A stretch of 64,000 nt of DNA, taken from Chaunax sp. Z400 (Eukaryota > Chordata > Actinopteri > Lophiiformes > Chaunacidae). Below, piece after piece: positions 48,273 through 60,443 of this stretch. The DNA lies in the NCBI GenBank assembly GCA_037577475.1, contig CM075185.1, forward strand, positions 124,001 to 188,000. Reading direction: 5' to 3'. The stretch's first letter is position 1, and every line of letters begins with the position of its first letter. Made by a program: the position numbers and the translations under genes. The notes beneath the pieces were generated by a model. It was not told where the DNA came from, ran no database searches, and saw nothing but the letters and a program-made list of their open reading frames with translations.

Positions 48273-51200
48273 CGGACAAGTGTGGGTTAGGGGTTAGGGT
48301 TAGGGTTAGGGTTAGGGTTAAGGGGATAAAAACTCAATCGGGGCCCTACCCGGGTTGGTAACTTTTGAACGGAAGGTCGTAGAGACTCGGGGATAAGCTC
48401 TTTCAACGGTTTTATGGGGTCTCCAAGAACGTCAGCAGGTAAACCGAGTCTCTACGACTTACGGTTCCCGAGATATGACATGTATTTTTGGTGATTTTTG
48501 GAATTTTTGTATCTCGGGAACGGAAGGTCGTAGAGACTCGTGGAGAAGTCTGGCGTGTTCAGAGACCACGAATTATGTCGGACGGATCATGGTCCCGAGT
48601 CTCTACGACCTTCCGTTCCCGAGTTATACTCAAGTTTATTTTCCCATTGAAGTGAATGGGGTTTGGTTCGCCTATAGTGAATGTGTGAATCTCGGAAACG
48701 GAAGGTCGTAGAGACTCGGGACCAACGTCCGTCTAGGGGTTTATGTGGTCTCTGAGAACACCAGTCTTTGTCCCGAGTCTGTGCGACCTTCCTTTCCCGA
48801 GATATGACATGTCCAGTAGGGGCGTATTTTGAATGTCTGTATCTCGGGAACGGAAGGTCGTAGAGACTCGGGGATAAGCTCTTTCAATGGTTTTATGGGG
48901 TCTCCAACAATGCCAGCGGGTAAACCGAGTCTCTACGACTTACGGTTCCCGAGATATGACATGTATTTTTGGTGATTTTTGGAATTTTTGTATCTCGGGA
49001 ACGGAAGGTCGTAGAGACTCGGGGAGAAGTCTGGCGTGTTCAGAGACCACGAATTATGTCCGACGGATCATGGTCCCGAGTCTCTACGACCTTCCGTTCC
49101 CGAGTTATACTCAAGTTTATTTTCCCATTGAAGTGAATGGGGTTTGGTTCGCCTATAGTGAATGTGTGTATCTCGGAAACGGAAGGTCGTAGAGACTCGG
49201 GACCAACGTCCGTCTAGGGGTTTATGTGGTCTCTGAGAACACCAGTCTTTGTCCCGAGTCTGTGCGACCTTCCTTTCCCGAGATATGACATGTCCAGTAG
49301 GGGCGTATTTTGAATGTCTGTATCTCGGGAACGGAAGGTCGTAGAGACTCACGGACAAGTGTGGGTTAGGGGTTAGGGTTAGGGTTAGGGTTAGGGTTAA
49401 GGGGATAAAAACTCAATGGGGGCCCTACCCGGGTTGGTAACTTTTGAACGGAAGGTCGTAGAGACTCGGGGATAAGCTCTTTCAATGGTTTTATGGGGTC
49501 TCCAAGAACGTCAGCAGGTAAACCGAGTCTCTACGATTTACGGTTCCCGAGATATGACATGTATTTTTGGTGATTTTTGGAATTTTTGTATCTCGGGAAC
49601 GGAAGGTCGTAGAGACTCGTGGAGAAGTCTGGCGTGTTCAGAGACCACGAATTATGTCGGACGGATCATGGTCCCGAGTCTGTACGACCTTCCGTTCCCG
49701 AGTTATACTCAAGTTTATTTTCCCATTGAAGTGAATGGGGTTTGGTTCGCCTATAGTGAATGTGTGTATCTCGGAAACGGAAGGTCGTAGAGACTCGGGA
49801 CCAACGTCCGTCTAGGGGTTTATGTGGTCTCTGAGAACACCAGTCTTTGTCCCGAGTCTGTGCGACCTTCCTTTCCCGAGATATGACATGTCCAGTAGGG
49901 GCGTATTTTGAATGTCTGTATCTCGGGAACGGAAGGTCGTAGAGACTCGGGGATAAGCTCTTTCAATGGTTTTATGGGGTCTCCAAGAATGCCAGCGGGT
50001 AAACCGAGTCTCTACGACTTACGGTTCCCGAGATATGACATGTATTTTTGGTGATTTTTGGAATTTTTGTATCTCGGGAACGGAAGGTCGTAGAGACTCG
50101 CGGACAAGTGTGGGTTAGGGGTTAGGGTTAGGGTTAGGGTTAGGGTTAAGGGGATAAAAACTCAATCGGGGCCCTACCCGGGTTGGTAACTTTTGAACGG
50201 AAGGTCGTAGAGACTCGGGGATAAGCTCTTTCAACGGTTTTATGGGGTCTCCAAGAACGTCAGCAGGTAAACCGAGTCTCTACGACTTACGGTTCCCGAG
50301 ATATGACATGTATTTTTGGTGATTTTTGGAATTTTTGTATCTCGGGAACAGAAGGTCGTAGAGACTCGTGGAGAAGTCTGGCGTGTTCAGAGACCACGAA
50401 TTATGTCGGATGGATCATGGTCCCGAGTCTCTACGACCTTCCGTTCCCGAGTTATACTCAAGTTTATTTTCCCATTGAAGTGAATGGGGTTTGGTTCGCC
50501 TATAGTGAATGTGTGAATCTCGGAAACGGAAGGTCGTAGAGACTCGGGACCAACGTCCGTCTAGGGGTTTATGTGGTCTCTGAGAACACCAGTCTTTGTC
50601 CCGAGTCTGTGCGACCTTCCTTTCCCGAGATATGACATGTCCAGTAGGGGCGTATTTTGAATGTCTGTATCTCGGGAACGGAAGGTCGTAGAGACTCGCG
50701 GACAAGTGTGGGTTAGGGGTTAGGGTTAGGGTTAGGGTTAGGGTTAAGGGGATAAAAACTCAATGGGGGCCCTACCCGGGTTGGTAACTTTTGAACGGAA
50801 GGTCGTAGAGACTCGGGGATAAGCTCTTTCAATGGTTTTATGGGGTCTCCAAGAACGTCAGCAGGTAAACCGAGTCTCTACGATTTACGGTTCCCGAGAT
50901 ATGACATGTATTTTTGGTGATTTTTGGAATTTTTGTATCTCGGGAACGGAAGGTCGTAGAGACTCGTGGAGAAGTCTGGCGTGTTCAGAGACCACGAATT
51001 ATGTCGGACGGATCATGGTCCCGAGTCTCTACGACCTTCCGTTCCCGAGTTATACTCAAGTTTATTTTCCCATTGAAGTGAATGGGGTTTGGTTCGCCTA
51101 TAGTGAATGTGTGTATCTCGGAAACGGAAGGTCGTAGAGACTCGGGACCAACGTCCGTCTAGGGGTTTATGTGGTCTCTGAGAACACCAGTCTTTGTCCC

Positions 51201-52196
51201 GAGTCTGTGCGACCTTCCTTTCCCGAGATATGACATGTCCAGTAGGGGCGTATTTTGAATGTCTGTATCTCAGGAACGGAAGGTCGTAGAGACTCGGGGA
51301 TAAGCTCTTTCAATGGTTTTATGGGGTCTCCAAGAATGCCAGCGGGTAAACCGAGTCTCTACGACTTACGGTTCCCGAGATATGACATGTATTTTTGGTG
51401 ATTTTTGGAATTTTTGTATCTCGGGAACGGAAGGTCGTAGAGACTCGCGGACAAGTGTGGGTTAGGGGTTAGGGTTAGGGTTAGGGTTAGGGTTAAGGGG
51501 ATAAAAACTCAATCGGGGCCCTACCCGGGTTGGTAACTTTTGAACGGAAGGTCGTAGAGACTCGGGGATAAGCTCTTTCAACGGTTTTATGGGGTCTCCA
51601 AGAACGTCAGCAGGTAAACCGAGTCTCTACGACTTACGGTTCCCGAGATATGACATGTATTTTTGGTGATTTTTGGAATTTTTGTATCTCGGGAACAGAA
51701 GGTCGTAGAGACTCGTGGAGAAGTCTGGCGTGTTCAGAGACCACGAATTATGTCGGACGGATCATGGTCCCGAGTCTCTACGACCTTCCGTTCCCGAGTT
51801 ATACTCAAGTTTATTTTCCCATTGAAGTGAATGGGGTTTGGTTCGCCTATAGTGAATGTGTGAATCTCGGAAACGGAAGGTCGTAGAGACTCGGGACCAA
51901 CGTCCGTCTAGGGGTTTATGTGGTCTCTGAGAACACCAGTCTTTGTCCCGAGTCTGTGCGACCTTCCTTTCCCGAGATATGACATGTCCAGTAGGGGCGT
52001 ATTTTGAATGTCTGTATCTCGGGAACGGAAGGTCGTAGAGACTCAGGGATAAGCTCTTTCAATGGTTTTATGGGGTCTCCAAGAATGCCAGCGGGTAAAC
52101 CGAGTCTCTACGACTTACGGTTCCCGAGATATGACATGTATTTTTGGTGATTTTTGGAATTTTTGTATCTCGGGAACGGAAGGTCGTAGAGACTCG
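48273..52196 (+). repeat. 3930-bp segmental duplication, copy 2 (3924 bp)
   Basis: Same module order as copy 1; T at 48273, 49352, 50101, 50699 and 51448. Markers at 48908, 49351, 49682 and 51272. It is 6 bp shorter because T at 51448 has one TTAGGG fewer than T at 47518. The last B has gacgg where copy 1 has gatgg (47834), and position 52045 has an extra CpG transition. The end is set by module correspondence and could lie anywhere in the identical sequence around it. Confidence 0.92.
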
Positions 52197-53605
52197 GGGA
52201 GAAGTCTGGCGTGTTCAGAGACCACGAATTATGTCCGACGGATCATGGTCCCGAGTCTCTACGACCTTCCGTTCCCGAGTTATACTCAAGTTTATTTTCC
52301 CATTGAAGTGAATGGGGTTTGGTTCGCCTATAGTGAATGTGTGTATCTCGGAAACGGAAGGTCGTAGAGACTCGGGACCAACGTCCGTCTAGGGGTTTAT
52401 GTGGTCTCTGAGAACACCAGTCTTTGTCCCGAGTCTGTGCGACCTTCCTTTCCCGAGATATGACATGTCCAGTAGGGGCGTATTTTGAATGTCTGTATCT
52501 CGGGAACGGAAGGTCGTAGAGACTCGCGGACAAGTGTGGGTTAGGGGTTAGGGTTAGGGTTAGGGTTAGGGTTAAGGGGATAAAAACTCAATGGGGGCCC
52601 TACCCGGGTTGGTAACTTTTGAACGGAAGGTCGTAGAGACTCGGGGATAAGCTCTTTCAACGGTTTTATGGGGTCTCCAAGAACGTCAGCAGGTAAACCG
52701 AGTCTCTACGATTTACGGTTCCCGAGATATGACATGTATTTTTGGTGATTTTTGGAATTTTTGTATCTCGGGAACGGAAGGTCGTAGAGACTCGGGGAGA
52801 AGTCTGGCGTGTTCAGAGACCACGAATTATGTCCAACGGATCATGGTCCCGAGTCTCTACGACCTTCCGTTCCCGAGTTATACTCAAGTTTATTTTCCCA
52901 TTGAAGTGAATGGGGTTTGGTTCGCCTATAGTGAATGTGTGTATCTCGGAAACGGAAGGTCGTAGAGACTCGGGACCAACGTCCGTCTAGGGGTTTATGT
53001 GGTCTCTGAGAACACCAGTCTTTGTCCCGAGTCTGTGCGACCTTCCTTTCCCGAGATATGACATGTCCAGTAGGGGCGTATTTTGAATGTCTGTATCTCG
53101 GGAACGGAAGGTCGTAGAGACTCGTGGAGAAGTCTGGCGTGTTCAGAGACCACGAATTATGTCGGACGGATCATGGTCCCGAGTCTCTACGACCTTCCGT
53201 TCCCGAGTTATACTCAAGTTTATTTTCCCATTGAAGTGAATGGGGTTTGGTTCGCCTATAGTGAATGTGTGTATCTCGGAAACGGAAGGTCGTAGAGACT
53301 CGGGACCAACGTCCGTCTAGAGGTTTATGTGGTCTCTGAGAACACCAGTCTTTGTCCCGAGTCTGTGCGACCTTCCTTTCCCGAGATATGACATGTCCAG
53401 TAGGGGCGTATTTTGAATGTCTGTATCTCGGGAACGGAAGGTCGTAGAGACTCGGGGATAAGCTCTTTCAATGGTTTTATGGGGTCTCCAAGAATGCCAG
53501 CGGGTAAACCGAGTCTCTACGACTTACGGTTCCCGAGATATGACATGTATTTTTGGTGATTTTTGGAATTTTTGTATCTCGGGAACGGAAGGTCGTAGAG
53601 ACTCG
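52197..53605 (+). repeat. BC dimer plus 1079-bp unit T-A1-BC-BC-A2
   Basis: BC 52197, T 52527, A1 52644, BC 52795, BC 53125, A2 53455. Same length as T-A-BC-A-BC but different order, so length alone does not identify a unit. Confidence 0.9.
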
Positions 53606-54684
53606 CGGACAAGTGTGGGTTAGGGGTTAGGGTTAGGGTTAGGGTTAGGGTTAAGGGGATTAAAAACTCAATCGGGGCCCTACCCGGGTTGGTAACTTTT
53701 GAACGGAAGGTCGTAGAGACTCGGGGATAAGGTCTTTCAACGGTTTTATGGGGTCTCCAAGAACGTCAGCAGGTAAACCGAGTCTCTACGACTTACGGTT
53801 CCCGAGATATGACATGTATTTTTGGTGATTTTTGGAATTTTTGTATCTCGGGAACAGAAGGTCGTAGAGACTCGTGGAGAAGTCTGGCGTGTTCAGAGAC
53901 CACGAATTATGTCGGACGGATCATGGTCCCGAGTCTCTACGACCTTCCGTTCCCGAGTTATACTCAAGTTTATTTTCCCATTGAAGTGAATGGGGTTTGG
54001 TTCGCCTATAGTGAATGTGTGAATCTCGGAAACGGAAGGTCGTAGAGACTCGGGACCAACGTCCGTCTAGGGGTTTATGTGGTCTCTGAGAACACCAGTC
54101 TTTGTCCCGAGTCTGTGCGACCTTCCTTTCCCGAGATATGACATGTCCAGTAGGGGCGTATTTTGAATGTCTGTATCTCGGGAACGGAAGGTCGTAGAGA
54201 CTCGGGGATAAGCTCTTTCAATGGTTTTATGGGGTCTCCAAGATGCCAGCGGGTAAAACGAGTCTCTACGACTTACGGTTCCCGAGATATGACATGTATT
54301 TTTGGTGATTTTTGGAATTTTTGTATCTCGGGAACGGAAGGTCGTAGAGACTCGGGGAGAAGTCTGGCGTGTTCAGAGACCACGAATTATGTCCGACGGA
54401 TCATGGTCCCGAGTCTCTACGACCTTCCGTTCCCGAGTTATACTCAAGTTTATTTTCCCATTGAAGTGAATGGGGTTTGGTTCGCCTATAGTGAATGTGT
54501 GTATCTCGGAAACGGAAGGTCGTAGAGACTCGGGACCAACGTCCGTCTAGGGGTTTATGTGGTCTCTGAGAACACCAGTCTTTGTCCCGAGTCTGTGCGA
54601 CCTTCCTTTCCCGAGATATGACATGTCCAGTAGGGGCGTATTTTGAATGTCTGTATCTCGGGAACGGAAGGTCGTAGAGACTCG
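53606..54684 (+). repeat. 1079-bp unit with two compensating indels
   Basis: T(cgg) 53606 is 118 bp because of an extra t (gggattaaaaa). A5 53724 has ataaggtct for ataagctct; BC 53875 with gtgaatctc; A2 54205 is 150 bp (ccaagatgcc lacks one a); BC 54355. The A2 deletion fuses two reading frames and yields the longest open frame in the window (120 codons, 54163-54525), which is a chance result of the indel. Confidence 0.92.
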
Positions 54685-56725
54685 CGGACAAGTGTGGGTT
54701 AGGGGTTAGGGTTAGGGTTAGGGTTAGGGTTAAGGGGATAAAAACTCAATGGGGGCCCTACCCGGGTTGGTAACTTTTGAACGGAAGGTCGTAGAGACTC
54801 GGGGATAAGCTCTTTCAACGGTTTTATGGGGTCTCCAAGAACGTCAGCAGGTAAACCGAGTCTCTACGATTTACGGTTCCCGAGATATGACATGTATTTT
54901 TGGTGATTTTTGGAATTTTTGTATCTCGGGAACGGAAGGTCGTAGAGACTCGGGGAGAAGTCTGGCGTGTTCAGAGACCACGAATTATGTCCAACGGATC
55001 ATGGTCCCGAGTCTCTACGACCTTCCGTTCCCGAGTTATACTCAAGTTTATTTTCCCATTGAAGTGAATGGGGTTTGGTTCGCCTATAGTGAATGTGTGT
55101 ATCTCGGAAACGGAAGGTCGTAGAGACTCGGGCCCAACGTCTGTCTAGGGGTTTATGTGGTCTCTGAGAACACCAGTCTTTGTCCCGAGTCTGTGCGACC
55201 TTCCTTTCCCGAGATATGACATGTCCAGTAGGGGCGTATTTTGAATGTCTGTATCTCGGGAACGGAAGGTCGTAGAGACTCGTGGAGAAGTCTGGCATGT
55301 TCAGAGACCACGAATTATGTCGGACGGATCATGGTCCCGAGTCTCTACGACCTTCCGTTCCCGAGTTATACTCAAGTTTATTTTCCCATTGAAGTGAATG
55401 GGGTTTGGTTCGCCTATAGTGAATGTGTGTATCTCGGAAACGGAAGGTCGTAGAGACTCGGGACCAACGTCCGTCTAGGGGTTTATGTGGTCTCTGAGAA
55501 CACCAGTCTTTGTCCCGAGTCTGTGCGACCTTCCTTTCCCGAGATATGACATGTCCAGTAGGGGCGTATTTTGAATGTCTGTATCTCGGGAACGGAAGGT
55601 CGTAGAGACTCGGGGATAAGCTCTTTCAATGGTTTTATGGGGTCTCCAAGAATGCCAGCGGGTAAACCGAGTCTCTACGACTTACGGTTCCCGAGATATG
55701 ACATGTATTTTTGGTGATTTTTGGAATTTTTGTATCTCGGGAACGGAAGGTCGTAGAGACTCGTGGAGAAGTCTGGCGTGTTCAGAGACCACGAATTATG
55801 TCGGCCGGATCATGGTCCCGAGTCTCTACGACCTTCCGTTCCCGAGTTATACTCAAGTTTATTTTCCCATTGAAGTGAGTGGGGTTTGGTTCGCCTATAG
55901 TGAATGTGTGTATCTCGGAAACGGAAGGTCGTAGAGACTCGGGACCAACGTCCGTCTAGGGGTTTATGTGGTCTCTGAGAACACCAGTCTTTGTCCCGAG
56001 TCTGTGCGACCTTCCTTTCCCGAGATATGACATGTCCAGTAGGGGCGTATTTTGAATGTCTGTATCTCGGGAACGGAAGGTCGTAGAGACTCGGGGATAA
56101 GCTCTTTCAATGGTTTTATGGGGTCTCCAAGAATGCCAGCGGGTAAACCGAGTCTCTACGACTTACGGTTCCCGAGATATGACATGTATTTTTGGTGATT
56201 TTTGGAATTTTTGTATCTCGGGAACGGAAGGTCGTAGAGACTCGTGGAGAAGTCTGGCGTGTTCAGAGACCACGAATTATGTCGGACGGATCATGGTCCC
56301 GAGTCTCTACGACCTTCCGTTCCCGAGTTATACTCAAGTATATTTTCCCATTGAAGTGAGTGGGGTTTGGTTCGCCTATAGTGAATGTGTGTATCTCGGA
56401 AACGGAAGGTCGTAGAGACTCGGGACCAACGTCCGTCTAGGGGTTTATGTGGTCTCTGAGAACACCAGTCTTTGTCCCGAGTCTGTGCGACCTTCCTTTC
56501 CCGAGATATGACATGTCCAGTAGGGGCGTATTTTGAATGTCTGTATCTCGGGAACGGAAGGTCGTAGAGACTCGGGGATAAGCTCTTTCAATGGTTTTAT
56601 GGGGTCTCCAAGAATGCCAGCGGGTAAACCGAGTCTCTACGACTTACGGTTCCCGAGATATGACATGTATTTTTGGTGATTTTTGGAATTTTTGTATCTC
56701 GGGAACGGAAGGTCGTAGAGACTCG
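54685..56725 (+). repeat. 2041-bp unit T-A1-BC-BC-A2-BC-A2-BC-A2
   Basis: T 54685, A1 54802, BC 54953, BC 55283, A2 55613, BC 55764, A2 56094, BC 56245, A2 56575. From the B at 55764 onward many B copies carry gaagtgagtgg in place of gaagtgaatgg, a regional marker absent further left. Private: ggcatgttc near 55297. Confidence 0.9.
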
Positions 56726-58285
56726 CGGACAAGTGTGGGTTAGGGGTTAGGGTTAGGGTTAGGGTTAGGGTTAAGGGGATAAAAACTCAATCGGGGCCCT
56801 ACCCGGGTTGGTAACTTTTGAACGGAAGGTCGTAGAGACTCGGGGATAAGCTCTTTCAACGGTTTTATGGGGTCTCCAAGAACGTCAGCAGGTAAACCGA
56901 GTCTCTACGACTTACGGTTCCCGAGATATGACATGTATTTTTGGTGATTTTTGGAATTTTTGTATCTCGGGAACGGAAGGTCGTAGAGACTCGGGGAGAA
57001 GTCTGGCGTGTTCAGAGACCACGAAGTATGTCCGACGGATCATGGTACCGAGTCTCTACGACCTTCCGTTCCCGAGTTATACTCAAGTTTATTTTCCCAT
57101 TGAAGTGAGTGGGGTTTGGTTCGCCTATAGTGAATGTGTGTATCTCGGAAACGGAAGGTCGTAGAGACTCGGGACCAACGTCCGTCTAGGGGTTTATGTG
57201 GTCTCTGAGAACACCAGTCTTTGTCCCGAGTCTGTGCGACCTTCCTTTCCCGAGATATGACATGTCCAGTAGGGGCGTATTTTGAATGTCTGTATCTCGG
57301 GAACGGAAGGTCGTAGAGACTCGTGGAGAAGTCTGGCGTGTTCAGAGACCACGAATTATGTCGGACGGATCATGGTCCCGAGTCTCTACGACCTTCCGTT
57401 CCCGAGTTATACTCAAGTTTATTTTCCTATTGAAGTGAATGGGGTTTGGTTCGCCTATAGTGAATGTGTGTATCTCGGAAACGGAAGGTCGTAGAGACTC
57501 GGGACCAACGTCCGTCTAGGGGTTTATGTGGTCTCTGAGAACACCAGTCTTTGTCCCGAGTCTGTGCGACCTTCCTTTCCCGAGATATGACATGTCCAGT
57601 AGGGGCGTATTTTGAATGTCTGTATCTCGGGAACGGAAGGTCGTAGAGACTCGGGGATAAGCTCTTTCAATGGTTTTATGGGGTCTCCAAGAATGCCAGC
57701 GGGTAAACCGAGTCTCTACGACTTACGGTTCCCGAGATATGACATGTATTTTTGGTGATTTTTGGAATTTTTGTATCTCGGGAACGGAAGGTCGTAGAGA
57801 CTCGTGGAGAAGTCTGGCGTGTTCAGAGACCACGAATTATGTCGGACGGATCATGGTCCCGAGTCTCTACGACCTTCCGTTCCCGAGTTATACTCAAGTT
57901 TATTTTCCCATTGAAGTGAGTGGGGTTTGGTTCGCCTATAGTGAATGTGTGTATCTCGGAAACGGAAGGTCGTAGAGACTCGGGACCAACGTCCGTCTAG
58001 GGGTTTATGTGGTCTCTGAGAACACCAGTCTTTGTCCCGAGTCTGTGCGACCTTCCTTTCCCGAGATATGACATGTCCAGTAGGGGCGTATTTTGAATGT
58101 CTGTATCTCGGGAACGGAAGGTCGTAGAGACTCGGGGATAAGCTCTTTCAATGGTTTTATGGGGTCTCCAAGAATGCCAGCGGGTAAACCGAGTCTCTAC
58201 GACTTACGGTTCCCGAGATATGACATGTATTTTTGGTGATTTTTGGAATTTTTGTATCTCGGGAACGGAAGGTCGTAGAGACTCG
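56726..58285 (+). repeat. 1560-bp unit T-A5-BC-BC-A2-BC-A2
   Basis: T(cgg) 56726, A5 56843, B 56994 (atggtaccg, gtgagtgg), C, BC 57324, A2 57654, BC 57805, A2 58135. It matches the first 1560 bp of the next unit in module order and in the atggtaccg marker. Confidence 0.9.
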
Positions 58286-60326
58286 CGGACAAGTGTGGGT
58301 TAGGGGTTAGGGTTAGGGTTAGGGTTAGGGTTAGGGGGATAAAAACTCAATCGGGGCCCTACCCGGGTTGGTAACTTTTGAACGGAAGGTCGTAGAGACT
58401 CGGGGATAAGCTCTTTCAACGGTTTTATGGGGTCTCCAAGAACGTCAGCAGGTAAACCGAGTCTCTACGACTTACGGTTCCCGAGATATGACATGTATTT
58501 TTGGTGATTTTTGGAATTTTTGTATCTCGGGAACGGAAGGTCGTAGAGACTCGGGGAGAAGTCTGGCGTGTTCAGAGACCACGAATTATGTCCGACGGAT
58601 CATGGTACCGAGTCTCTACGACCTTCCGTTCCCGAGTTATACTCAAGTTTATTTTCCCATTGAAGTGAGTGGGGTTTGGTTCGCCTATAGTGAATGTGTG
58701 TATCTCGGAAACGGAAGGTCGTAGAGACTCGGGACCAACGTCCGTCTAGGGGTTTATGTGGTCTCTGAGAACACCAGTCTTTGTCCCGAGTCTGTGCGAC
58801 CTTCCTTTCCCGAGATATGACATGTCCAGTAGGGGCGTATTTTGAATGTCTGTATCTCGGGGACGGAAGGTCGTAGAGACTCGTGGAGAAGTCTGGCGTG
58901 TTCAGAGACCACGAATTATGTCGGACGGATCATGGTCCCGAGTCTCTACGACCTTCCGTTCCCGAGTTATACTCAAGTTTATTTTCCCATTGAAGTGAAT
59001 GGGGTTTGGTTCGCCTATAGTGAATGTGTGTATCTCGGAAACGGAAGGTCGTAGAGACTCGGGACCAACGTCCGTCTAGGGGTTTATGTGGTCTCTGAGA
59101 ACACCAGTCTTTGTCCCGAGTCTGTGCGACCTTCCTTTCCCGAGATATGACATGTCCAGTAGGGGCGTATTTTGAATGTCTGTATCTCGGGAACGGAAGG
59201 TCGTAGAGACTCGGGGATAAGCTCTTTCAATGGTTTTATGGGGTCTCCAAGAATGCCAGCGGGTAAACCGAGTCTCTACGACTTACGGTTCCCGAGATAT
59301 GACATGTATTTTTGGTGATTTTTGGAATTTTTGTATCTCGGGAACGGAAGGTCGTAGAGACTCGTGGAGAAGTCTGGCGTGTTCAGAGACCACGAATTAT
59401 GTCGGACGGATCATGGTCCCGAGTCTCTACGACCTTCCGTTCCCGAGTTATACTCAAGTTTATTTTCCCATTGAAGTGAGTGGGGTTTGGTTCGCCTATA
59501 GTGAATGTGTGTATCTCGGAAACGGAAGGTCGTAGAGACTCGGGACCAACGTCCGTCTAGGGGTTTATGTGGTCTCTGAGAACACCAGTCTTTGTCCCGA
59601 GTCTGTGCGACCTTCCTTTCCCGAGATATGACATGTCCAGTAGGGGCGTATTTTGAATGTCTGTATCTCGGGAACGGAAGGTCGTAGAGACTCGGGGATA
59701 AGCTCTTTCAATGGTTTTATGGGGTCTCCAAGAATGCCAGCGGGTAAACCGAGTCTCTACGACTTACGGTTCCCGAGATATGACATGTATTTTTGGTGAT
59801 TTTTGGAATTTTTGTATCTCGGGAACGGAAGGTCGTAGAGACTCGTGGAGAAGTCTGGCGTGTTCAGAGACCACGAATTATGTCGGACGGATCATGGTCC
59901 CGAGTCTCTACGACCTTCCGTTCCCGAGTTATACTCAAGTTTATTTTCCCATTGAAGTGAGTGGGGTTTGGTTCGCCTATAGTGAATGTGTGTATCTCGG
60001 AAACGGAAGGTCGTAGAGACTCGGGACCAACGTCCGTCTAGGGGTTTATGTGGTCTCTGAGAACACCAGTCTTTGTCCCGAGTCTGTGCGACCTTCCTTT
60101 CCCGAGATATGACATGTCCAGTAGGGGCGTATTTTGAATGTCTGTATCTCGGGAACGGAAGGTCGTAGAGACTCGGGGATAAGCTCTTTCAATGGTTTTA
60201 TGGGGTCTCCAAGAATGCCAGCGGGTAAACCGAGTCTCTACGACTTACGGTTCCCGAGATATGACATGTATTTTTGGTGATTTTTGGAATTTTTGTATCT
60301 CGGGAACGGAAGGTCGTAGAGACTCG
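58286..60326 (+). repeat. 2041-bp unit, 1560-bp unit plus an extra A2-BC
   Basis: T(cgg) 58286 (gttaggggga end), A5 58403, B 58554 (atggtaccg), C, BC 58884, A2 59214, BC 59365, A2 59695, BC 59846, A2 60176. It differs from the preceding unit by one additional 481-bp A2-B-C trimer. Confidence 0.9.
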
Positions 60327-60443
60327 CGGACAAGTGTGGGTTAGGGGTTAGGGTTAGGGTTAGGGTTAGGGTTAAGGGGATAAAAACTCAATCGGGGCCC
60401 TACCCGGGTTGGTAACTTTTGAACGGAAGGTCGTAGAGACTCG
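60327..60443 (+). repeat. Single T module preceding the terminal duplication
   Basis: T with the cgg marker, preceded by A2 but followed by an A1 (gattta) and not A5, the same combination as at 4367. It lies just outside the 2001-bp duplicated block. Confidence 0.88.

Noticed and set aside
54163..54525. Open reading frames of 60-120 codons on both strands as genes, including this longest one
   Set aside because: They are the same few frames repeated with the modules, with stops supplied by the shared tail (gtcgtag). Opposite-strand frames overlap in the same DNA. Copy differences fall on first and second codon positions (caa, cga, gga, aaa change the amino acid), and a 1-bp deletion simply fuses two frames here. 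No known domain or plausible gene context.
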